5,278 bases of DNA. Source: Prevotellaceae bacterium. GTDB lineage: Bacteria > Bacteroidota > Bacteroidia > Bacteroidales > Bacteroidaceae. A model generated the notes under the pieces. The model was not told the DNA's origin, made no database searches, and saw only the letters and a list, made by a program, of their open reading frames with translations. The translations under genes were made by a program, and so were the position numbers. Positions 1 to 5,278 of the stretch are shown piece after piece (within the stretch, counting starts at the first letter, position 1; each line of letters opens with the position of its first letter). Where the stretch lies: assembly GCA_022508635.1 (NCBI GenBank), contig JAFLUV010000156.1:1-5278 (forward strand), read 5' to 3'.

Positions 1-2381
1 ATATGGAAGGCTTCGCTCTTCACGTATATACGATAGTCCTTGATGCTCTCCGGCGCACCCTCTTCCATGCGGGGCAGGTACTGGAATCCGGTCATGGTCT
101 TGTCCTGTCCCATGTCGATGATGACGGTATGGGGGAACTGTACGCCTTTGTTAGTGGACCAATAGGTGGACTCCTGCAAGTCGAATATCTTGTCAGCGTT
201 CTTGTTGCCCGACGATACATCCTCGTCGTCGGCGTAGGCTATCTGCCACGATTCGCGGGACAGACGCTGACCGTTCTCGTCGAGCATGTACCACTCGGCG
301 ATGCAGCAATATTCGCGATTCCAGTGGCTGTTCAGCGCTTCGATGCAGATGTAGCGACCTGTCACGGGCTGGTCGAACTTCACTTCCTGCCAGCCGTTGC
401 CTGCGGCGAACGAACCCGTCTTGACGGGTGTCTCACCCGCGAGGACGAGAGTCTGTCCCTCAAGTCGGTGGGTCTGCGGACCTTCGAGGTTCAGTTTGTC
501 GATGATGGGCTTCTTCAGACCCTCGATGGTTTTCGGGCCGCGCGGACCCATCACGTCAAACACAATCACTTCGTTCTCGCCCTTCTTCAGCCAGCAACCG
601 GGCACATAGAGCGTCTGCTGCGGACCGATGTACCAATGGCGACCGATGGCGTGACCGTTGACATACACCTGTCCCTTACCCCAGTTTTCGAGGTTGAGGA
701 ACGTGTCGCCCACTTTCTTCAGGTTGAAGTAGCCGCGATAGTAGCCGATGCCTTTCAGTTCGCGGTCGGGACGCTCGGCAAGCGTGGCGATGGTCAATGC
801 CCTGACTGCCGTGTCGTAGTCGTCGGGAATGGCAATGTGCGTCCATCGGCGAGGCTTCCATGTGGTCTCGGTGTTGTCCATCTCTGCCGTCAGCGTCACG
901 TCGCCGATGATGCCCTTGAAGTCCTTGATGGCGCGACCGAAGTTGATGCGTCCCATGCCCTCCACGAGGATTTGCAGCCGCTGGTCTTTCTTTACGGCCG
1001 GCAGCAGCAGGGTTTGTTCGTGCTTCACGCGGTCGAGCTTGCCGACGAGCTTGCCGTCGATGAACACTTGTGCGTAGTCGTGCGCCTCCATCTTCAGCAT
1101 GCTCTGCACGGGGATTTCGGGCAATGCCGTCTCGTAGAACATACTTCCCCAGCCCATGTCCATCTCTTCGAAGGTGAGCAGACGGCCGTCCTTGCCGCCG
1201 TTCAGGCAGTTGAGCAGCGGGGCAAACTGGGTCAGTTCAAATTCGGGAATGGCGATTGTCGGATATTCCTTGGGCACGGCGGGCAGTTTCTTTGCCCCCG
1301 TCCACTTGCCCGTCTGGGGATTGAAGTCGCCGCTGTATTTCTCCATGGCCTTGCGCAGCACCCAGTATTTCTCGGTGGTTTGTCCGGCCTCGTTGATGGG
1401 TGCGTCGTAGTCGTAGCTCGTCACGTCGGGGGCAAAGCCGGGACTGTTGGCGCCTGCCCAGTGGCCCCAGTTCGTACCGCCGTGGGTCATGTAGAGCGAG
1501 AAGGAGATGCCGCGGTCCAGCATCTGCGTGATGCCGTCCACCATGGCCTCTGCACCGCGCGTTTCGTGGCGGCCGCCCCATTTGTCGAACCATCCGCTCC
1601 AGAACTCGGAGCACATCTTCGGACTGTTGGGGCGCAACTCGCCAAGACGCTTGAACTCGTGGTCGATGTTGGCTCCCGTGCCGAAGTTCATCGTCCATGT
1701 CAGGTCGTCAAGACCGTTCTTCGTGAAGTTGGACGACCAGTCACACTGGAACAGTTCCACTTTGTCAAAACCACTCTTGCGGATGATGTCGCGCACGGCA
1801 GCCACGTAGGGCTTGTCCTCGCCATACGAACCGTATTCGTTTTCCACCTGCACCATGATGATGGGGCCACCCTTCTCAATCGTCAGGTCACCCAGCTGCT
1901 CGCCCACCTTCTTCTCGAAGATTTCCAGTCGTTCCATGAAGAACGGGTCTTGTTCGCGCAGGCGGATGTCCTTCTTCTTCAACAGCCACCAGGGCAGACC
2001 GCCCATCTCCCATTCGGCACAAACGTATGGGCCGGGGCGCACGATGACGTACATGCCGTTCTTCTGTGCCAGTTGCACGAAGGCGCGGATGTCGTTGTTG
2101 TCCGTGAAATTGAATTGGTCTTGCTGAGGCTCGTGGGCGTTCCAGAAGATGTAGATGCAGAGCGTGTTCATGCCCAGTGCCTTGCACATCTGTATGCGCT
2201 GCTCCCAATAGGGGCGCGGGATACGCGGATAGTGCACTTCGGCAGCCTTCACCACGAAAGGCTCGCCGTTCAACAGGAATGTCTTGTCACCGATGGTGAA
2301 ACTCCCAGCCTTTTGCTGTGCATGGGTCGTAAGGCACAATAAGCACAACAGACCGAACAAAAAAGAACGTGTCGTTTTCAT
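1..2381 (-). CDS. GH35 beta-galactosidase, secreted, C-terminal end missing (cut by window edge)
   Basis: This glycoside hydrolase family 35 enzyme should remove terminal beta-linked galactose from oligosaccharides or glycans in the periplasm or at the surface. The start is the ATG at 2379-2381; 793 residues are visible with no stop before base 1. Residues 1-21 form a signal peptide (MKTTR, then a Leu/Cys-rich core, ending THA), with likely cleavage before QQKAG; there is no lipobox. The TIM barrel covers about residues 30-350. It holds the GH35 signatures RPGPYVCAEWEMGGLPWWL (115-133), VENEYGSYG (179-187; E182 the expected acid/base) and CSEFWSGWFDKWG (257-269; E259 the expected nucleophile), plus MTHGGTNWG (298-306). 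Two beta-sandwich regions follow (about 405-500 and 545-612). A discoidin (F5/8 type C)-like domain begins near 640 and contains NADKIFDLQESTYW. Perhaps a few tens of residues are missing. The family call is very secure; the substrate is not determined. Confidence 0.96.
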   Translation of the reverse strand, partial: MKTTRSFLFGLLCLLCLTTHAQQKAGSFTIGDKTFLLNGEPFVVKAAEVHYPRIPRPYWEQRIQMCKALGMNTLCIYIFWNAHEPQQDQFNFTDNNDIRAFVQLAQKNGMYVIVRPGPYVCAEWEMGGLPWWLLKKKDIRLREQDPFFMERLEIFEKKVGEQLGDLTIEKGGPIIMVQVENEYGSYGEDKPYVAAVRDIIRKSGFDKVELFQCDWSSNFTKNGLDDLTWTMNFGTGANIDHEFKRLGELRPNSPKMCSEFWSGWFDKWGGRHETRGAEAMVDGITQMLDRGISFSLYMTHGGTNWGHWAGANSPGFAPDVTSYDYDAPINEAGQTTEKYWVLRKAMEKYSGDFNPQTGKWTGAKKLPAVPKEYPTIAIPEFELTQFAPLLNCLNGGKDGRLLTFEEMDMGWGSMFYETALPEIPVQSMLKMEAHDYAQVFIDGKLVGKLDRVKHEQTLLLPAVKKDQRLQILVEGMGRINFGRAIKDFKGIIGDVTLTAEMDNTETTWKPRRWTHIAIPDDYDTAVRALTIATLAERPDRELKGIGYYRGYFNLKKVGDTFLNLENWGKGQVYVNGHAIGRHWYIGPQQTLYVPGCWLKKGENEVIVFDVMGPRGPKTIEGLKKPIIDKLNLEGPQTHRLEGQTLVLAGETPVKTGSFAAGNGWQEVKFDQPVTGRYICIEALNSHWNREYCCIAEWYMLDENGQRLSRESWQIAYADDEDVSSGNKNADKIFDLQESTYWSTNKGVQFPHTVIIDMGQDKTMTGFQYLPRMEEGAPESIKDYRIYVKSEAFH

Positions 2382-2417
2382 GACATATTGTATTGATGGT
2401 TTTTACCTTTAGGCGCA

Positions 2418-2448
2418 CAAAGATACAGCTTTTTATGCAGAAAACAAC
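2418..2448 (-). promoter_or_regulatory. Bacteroidetes-type promoter of the GH35 gene
   Basis: Read on the minus strand, a -7 box TATCTTTG (2418-2425) matches the Bacteroidetes consensus TAnnTTTG exactly. Exactly 19 bases upstream of it lies TTG (2445-2447; GTTG with the next base), which fits the -33 element TTTG at three of four positions. Transcription would begin near 2411, giving a leader of about 30 bases before the GH35 ATG at 2381. The leader is A-rich and has no Shine-Dalgarno sequence close to the start, as is usual in this phylum. The box match, spacing and position are all as expected; the start site itself is inferred. Confidence 0.75.
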
Positions 2449-2486
2449 TTGACGGATACATTAAAAGGAAATAATAAACAAAGGAA

Positions 2487-2529
2487 ATCTCTTGAGCCGC
2501 CACCCAAAATGTCCAACCTGCCAAGAGAT
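2487..2529 (-). terminator. Inverted repeat, possible transcription terminator of the upstream operon
   Basis: ATCTCTTG (+ strand 2487-2494) and CAAGAGAT (2522-2529) form a perfect 8-bp inverted repeat around a 27-base spacer. Read on the minus strand, the second arm is followed by a T-rich but interrupted run (TTCCTTTGTTTATTATTTCC). The repeat lies about 160 bases past the MATE stop and just upstream of the GH35 promoter, where a terminator would make sense. The loop is long, the stem is only half G/C, and the T tract is broken, so it could equally be an operator or chance. Confidence 0.3.
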
Positions 2530-2610
2530 ATACAACATAAGCTCTTTCCAAAAGAATGGAGTTACAGTTGTGGCTTGATGTAGGAAGAGAGAGACAACTT
2601 TGACAAGAGG

Positions 2611-2637
2611 AACTATATACTGTTTATTAACTATATA
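2611..2637. repeat. 9-bp direct repeat AACTATATA, 18-base period
   Basis: Two identical AACTATATA copies (2611-2619 and 2629-2637) are separated by nine bases (CTGTTTATT), so they start 18 bases apart. They sit in the 3' flank of the MATE gene, about 190 bases upstream of the GH35 promoter. The spacing is compatible with paired regulator sites, but such AT-rich repeats also arise by chance; no function can be assigned. Confidence 0.35.
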
Positions 2638-2648
2638 TGTTTCATTTA

Positions 2649-2680
2649 ATTGAGTGGTTCAATAATATCACCCGAGTGAT
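2649..2680. repeat. Two adjacent small hairpins just past the MATE stop
   Basis: ATTGA (2649-2653) pairs with TCAAT (2659-2663) around a five-base loop, and ATCAC (2667-2671) pairs with GTGAT (2676-2680) around a four-base loop. Both lie within 45 bases of the MATE stop codon, where RNA 3'-end structures are expected. Each stem is only five base pairs. Read on the minus strand neither is followed by a T tract, so this is not a standard intrinsic terminator. Confidence 0.25.
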
Positions 2681-2689
2681 TTCATCGAT

Positions 2690-4126
2690 TTATTCGAGTG
2701 ATTTTTTTGAGGGCTTTTGTGAAGCCTTATTGAGCCAGCTGCTGCTGCGGAACCTGATAAGGAAAATGATGCCACGGAAGCATAATTCTACTGCCATGGC
2801 AATCCATACGCCGCGCAGTCCCATCGTGGATGCAAGCGTTGCCGCCAAGACAATACGCACCAGCCAGATACTGGTCAGGTTCATCGTGCAGGGAATCAAG
2901 GTGTCGCGTGCTCCGACAAAAATACCATAGCAGACAATGCTGGCGGCAAACATGGGCTCGGCGAAAGCCTCTATGCGGAGAATCTGGACGGTGAGTTGCT
3001 GTACGTCAGTGTCGGGCGTCATGAGCGTCATCAGGGCGGGCGATGTAGTATACATCACGACTGCCATGAGCGTCATCATACCTATGCCCATACCCAGGGT
3101 GATGCGTCCCAGACTGCGTGCCAGTAAGCGACGACCTGCGCCGAGGCTCTGCCCGACGAGTGTCGTAGCTGCATCGGAGATGCCATAGCCTGGCATATAG
3201 CACAGTGCCTCTACGGTGATACCGAAACTATTGGCAGCAATCGCTACCGTACCGAGCGGTGCAACGATGAGCGTGCTCACTATCTGCGCGCCGCACAGGA
3301 TGACGTGTTCCACAGCTATTGGTACTGCTATACGGATACTTTCGCGCATCGTGCTCAATTGTGGAATGAAGGTGCCGCTGTCCTGGCGGAGCGAAAGTTC
3401 CTTGCTGCGCACGACAGTGAAGTAACACATTAGTCCCGAACAGATGGCATAAGCAATAGCCGTGCCTAAGACGGCTCCTGCCACACCAAGTCCTGCACCG
3501 GGTATGGTAATGCTTCCATAAGTGCGTGTCGGGAAGATGAGCAACCAGTTGAAGAGGATATCAAGCAGGCACATACCGACGTTCAGTATACTGGGGATGT
3601 GCATGTTCCCGCTGCATCGTAACATACCAGAACAGAGTGAGTTCAGCATTGAGAAAGGTAGACACAGGGAGAAGAACATGAAGTAGAGCGAAGCATCGCG
3701 GCATATCTCTTTGTTTCCGCCTAACCAATGTGGCAGATAGCTATGAATGCTGATACCGATACCACAGAGTATTAGTGAAAAGAGGATGCATGCAAGGAAA
3801 CTTTGCCGGAGTACTTGTCGGGCTCCGACAAGGTCGTTGGCACCTACTTTGTGTGCCACTTGGACATAAAAGCCCACGCTGACAGCAGAGCAAAGGCTAC
3901 CAAAGAGCCATATTGTCGTGCTCACTAATCCAATACTGGCACTGGCATGTGCACCGAGACTACCCACCATACTGGCATCAATGTATTGCATCATGATGTG
4001 CACCAGCTGTGCCATCATGCTGGGAAAGCTGAGCAAGGCGGCGAGTTTGACCTGTGATATTGTGTCAAGCTTGCCGCCTTCGCGTATGAGCGAGAGCAGT
4101 TTATCCTTACTCTGCGTGTACTTCAT
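2690..4126 (-). CDS. MATE-family multidrug/cation antiporter
   Basis: This 478-residue inner-membrane protein of the multidrug and toxin extrusion family should export an organic compound in exchange for Na+ or H+. It is almost entirely hydrophobic, with the expected roughly 12 helices in two homologous halves. The first half has SFPSMMAQLVHIMMQYID (33-50), GSLGAHASASIGL (55-67) and VQVAHKVGAND (88-98). The second half has GTVAIAANSFGITVE (292-306) and VGQSLGAG (324-331), and GARDT follows at 405-409. The C-terminus is a short basic tail rich in Ser and Lys. I chose the ATG at 4124-4126 (MKYTQSKDKL). An upstream in-frame TTG at 4163-4165 would add 13 residues, but these are poorly MATE-like and lie wholly within the preceding gene. 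The chosen start overlaps that gene's last 20 bases, suggesting coupled translation. The length is normal and the gene intact. The substrate cannot be predicted. Confidence 0.95.
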   Translation of the reverse strand: MKYTQSKDKLLSLIREGGKLDTISQVKLAALLSFPSMMAQLVHIMMQYIDASMVGSLGAHASASIGLVSTTIWLFGSLCSAVSVGFYVQVAHKVGANDLVGARQVLRQSFLACILFSLILCGIGISIHSYLPHWLGGNKEICRDASLYFMFFSLCLPFSMLNSLCSGMLRCSGNMHIPSILNVGMCLLDILFNWLLIFPTRTYGSITIPGAGLGVAGAVLGTAIAYAICSGLMCYFTVVRSKELSLRQDSGTFIPQLSTMRESIRIAVPIAVEHVILCGAQIVSTLIVAPLGTVAIAANSFGITVEALCYMPGYGISDAATTLVGQSLGAGRRLLARSLGRITLGMGIGMMTLMAVVMYTTSPALMTLMTPDTDVQQLTVQILRIEAFAEPMFAASIVCYGIFVGARDTLIPCTMNLTSIWLVRIVLAATLASTMGLRGVWIAMAVELCFRGIIFLIRFRSSSWLNKASQKPSKKSLE

Positions 4127-4961
4127 GGATGGTGCAGTCGGCAGGTGCCTTCTGGTTACCGTCAATGATAATTTCTCCGATGTGTCCAGCTACCGTAATA
4201 TGCCCGCTGGTTGGGTTCTTGATACTGTGGACGTCTCCCTTGATGGTTGCCTCTACGGTGCTGTATTCAAGCATCAAGTTTGCATCGTCGCCAAAAGTGC
4301 AGTCCACCAGCTTTAGGTTCTCGCAATAGCAGAGAGGTTGCTCTCCCGTGATATGGCAACGGATAAGGGTGAGCCCTTTGCTGTACCAGCCTAAATATTC
4401 ACCGTTGATTTCGCTGTCGATGATTGTGACATTCTCTGTATCCCAGAAGGAGTCTTTGCTGTTCAGGAGAGAGTCCTTTATCTCCATGTTCCTACTGTAC
4501 TGGAAAGCATAGTTGCCTTCCAAATGCAGACGTTCAATGTGAACGTTGTCAGTGTGCATGCCCAGATAGTCGGCATTCTCTATCAGGCAATCCTTTATGC
4601 TGACCTGGTCGCAGTCCCACAGCGTTTCCTGCGCATTGGTGAAACGACAGTCTTGGAGGTCGATGCCTTGCATGCGCCGGAACATCTTCGGGGCATCTAC
4701 CAGACAACGGACTAATTTACCATTTTCGCTGTACCAGAGCGAGGAACGTGCTGATGTCTCGAAGCGACAATCCTCAGCTATGAAGCCACGACACTCCCAG
4801 AAGACATACTTACCCTGAAAGGTGCAGTCGTAGGCCTCGATATTGGCACTTTCCTTGATGCTTGACTCGCCCAGATGGATGGTAACGCGCTCCAGCCGGG
4901 CATCATGTAAGGTGTATAGGGGGCGTTCGCCGCCGAACTCTTTGTCTTTAATTATCTCCAT
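4107..4961 (-). CDS. DUF3737 family protein, repeat solenoid of unknown function
   Basis: The 284-residue protein starts at the ATG at 4959-4961 (MEIIKDKEFGGERPLYTLHD). I recognise the DUF3737 family, whose members are about this long and have no established function. From about residue 41 to 235 it consists of some ten degenerate repeats of 18-22 residues. Each follows the rough form hydrophobic-x-hydrophobic-x-D-C-x-hydrophobic, then an aromatic (often W or Y) about eight residues on and a G or N at the turn: YDCTF, EDCRF, QDCRF, KDCLI, VDCTF and others. This pattern indicates a right-handed beta-helix-like solenoid with stacked Cys and aromatic side chains. There is no signal peptide or membrane segment, so it is probably cytoplasmic. 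It sits 39 bases after the ettA-like gene and overlaps the MATE gene by 20 bases, so co-transcription is likely. No Bacteroidetes promoter is visible in the 39-base gap. The family call rests on memory; the repeats are directly visible. Confidence 0.9.
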   Translation of the reverse strand: MEIIKDKEFGGERPLYTLHDARLERVTIHLGESSIKESANIEAYDCTFQGKYVFWECRGFIAEDCRFETSARSSLWYSENGKLVRCLVDAPKMFRRMQGIDLQDCRFTNAQETLWDCDQVSIKDCLIENADYLGMHTDNVHIERLHLEGNYAFQYSRNMEIKDSLLNSKDSFWDTENVTIIDSEINGEYLGWYSKGLTLIRCHITGEQPLCYCENLKLVDCTFGDDANLMLEYSTVEATIKGDVHSIKNPTSGHITVAGHIGEIIIDGNQKAPADCTIHEVHAE

Positions 4962-4981
4962 GTCTTGTTTTTGTTCTTATC

Positions 4982-4999
4982 CCTTTCTTTGGAAAAAGG
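4982..4999. repeat. Small inverted repeat in the gap between the ABC-F and DUF3737 genes
   Basis: CCTTT (4982-4986) and AAAGG (4995-4999) form a five-pair stem with an eight-base loop, between the ABC-F stop and the DUF3737 start. Read on the minus strand it is followed by an A-rich leader rather than a T tract, so it does not look like a terminator. It might tune translation or mRNA stability within the operon, or be chance. Confidence 0.25.
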
Positions 5000-5000
5000 A

Positions 5001-5278
5001 CTAATCCTCCATGAGTTTGCGATAACGGATGCGCTTCGGTTCTTCCAAGCCGAGACGCTTTAGCTTGTTCGCCTCGTAGTCGGTGTAGCTACCTTCGAAA
5101 TAAAAGACGTTGCCGTCGCCCTCGTAGGCAAGGATGTGCGTGCAGATACGATCCAGGAACCAGCGGTCGTGACTGATGACTACGGCACATCCGGCAAAGT
5201 TTTCAAGACCTTCTTCCAAAGCACGCAGCGTGTTGACATCAATGTCATTGGTCGGCTCGTCAAGCAGCAACACGTTGC
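5001..5278 (-). CDS. ettA: EttA-type ABC-F translation factor, C-terminal 91 residues (N-terminus beyond window)
   Basis: The visible part is the end of the second ATPase domain of an ABC-F protein. It starts with NVLLLDEPTNDIDVNTL: Walker B with its catalytic Glu (codon 5256-5258), then the D-loop. The switch-His motif VISHDRWFLDR follows (His codon 5169-5171). After that come ILAYEG, VFYFEGSYTDYEANK, and the tail LGLEEPKRIRYRKLMED, ending with TAG at 5001-5003. EttA binds the ribosomal E site and gates the first steps of elongation according to cellular ATP/ADP. The tail EANK-x-RLG-PKRI-Y-KL is characteristic of EttA rather than Uup or antibiotic-resistance ABC-F proteins, so the symbol is likely though most of the protein is unseen. 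A GTG at 5271-5273 is internal, not a start. It is probably the first gene of the visible operon, and its promoter lies outside the window. Confidence 0.9.
   Translation of the reverse strand, partial: NVLLLDEPTNDIDVNTLRALEEGLENFAGCAVVISHDRWFLDRICTHILAYEGDGNVFYFEGSYTDYEANKLKRLGLEEPKRIRYRKLMED

Larger units (their letters stand above)
2382..2689. other. 308-base intergenic region without a convincing gene
   Basis: This AT-rich stretch lies between the stop codon of the MATE gene and the start of the GH35 gene, both on the minus strand. It holds the GH35 promoter (2418-2448), an 8-bp inverted repeat (2487-2529), a 9-bp direct repeat (2611-2637) and small hairpins near 2649-2680. The only frame I looked at closely is 25 codons on the minus strand (2461-2538); it has no coding support. 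No tRNA, IS end or riboswitch is recognisable. The change from a three-gene operon to a separately promoted gene must occur here. Confidence 0.8.

Noticed and set aside
1237..1698. A 153-codon minus-strand frame inside the GH35 gene
   Set aside because: It is out of frame with the GH35 reading frame that carries the conserved motifs; it is rich in Arg, His and Gly, typical of a shifted frame of GC-rich coding DNA.
3..2342. A 779-codon open frame on the + strand
   Set aside because: It lies exactly antisense and in codon register to the GH35 gene, whose catalytic motifs and signal peptide are unmistakable. Its translation has no recognisable domain, and its openness follows from the absence of TTA, CTA and TCA codons in the real gene.
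2461..2538. A 25-codon minus-strand frame (MLYISWQVGHFGWRLK and so on) in the intergenic region
   Set aside because: It is very short, has no ribosome binding site or clear promoter, includes the inverted repeat, and has no recognised homologue.
2599..2643. A + strand promoter from TTTG (2599-2602) and TATGTTTC (2636-2643)
   Set aside because: The spacing of 33 bases is far from the 19-21 expected, and no + strand gene follows.
4127..4165. An upstream start for the MATE gene at the TTG at 4163-4165
   Set aside because: It is a rare start codon and adds 13 residues that are poorly MATE-like and encoded wholly inside the DUF3737 gene. The ATG at 4124-4126 gives a normal MATE N-terminus.
3918..4316. 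A 132-codon + strand frame across the MATE/DUF3737 junction
   Set aside because: It is antisense to two well-supported genes and shows no domain features.
5271..5273. A GTG as the start of a short ABC protein
   Set aside because: The codon falls just before the Walker B Leu run of an ABC-F domain and the frame stays open to the right edge, so it is an internal Val of a longer gene.

Overview
The window looks like a piece of a Bacteroidales chromosome, most likely Prevotellaceae or Bacteroidaceae. The evidence is a Bacteroidetes-type promoter (TTG-N19-TATCTTTG), A-rich leaders without strong Shine-Dalgarno sequences, and protein content typical of gut or oral Bacteroidetes. These are a secreted GH35 beta-galactosidase with a C-terminal discoidin-like domain, a DUF3737 solenoid protein, and an EttA-like ABC-F protein ending PKRIRYRKLMED. 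The genus is inferred from memory of family members, not from a search.

All four genes lie on the minus strand, so transcription runs from high to low coordinates. From right to left they are: the C-terminal 91 residues of an EttA-type ABC-F translation factor (5001-5278, cut by the right edge); after 39 bases, a complete DUF3737 protein (4107-4961); a complete MATE-family exporter (2690-4126) whose ATG overlaps the end of the DUF3737 gene by 20 bases; a 308-base AT-rich intergenic stretch (2382-2689) with a good promoter at its GH35 end plus inverted and direct repeats; and the first 793 residues of a GH35 beta-galactosidase (1-2381, cut by the left edge).

The ettA, DUF3737 and MATE genes are spaced like one operon. 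The 20-base overlap suggests translational coupling between the unknown solenoid protein and the exporter. The GH35 gene has its own promoter and is probably a separate unit for periplasmic or surface removal of terminal beta-galactose from glycans. Its codon use differs strikingly from the others: after codon 14 it contains no TTA, CTA or TCA codon, which leaves a spurious 779-codon open frame on the opposite strand.

I see no RNA genes, insertion sequences, CRISPR arrays, phage genes or defence system. Nothing here amounts to a clearly new system. The least understood part is the DUF3737-MATE pair.
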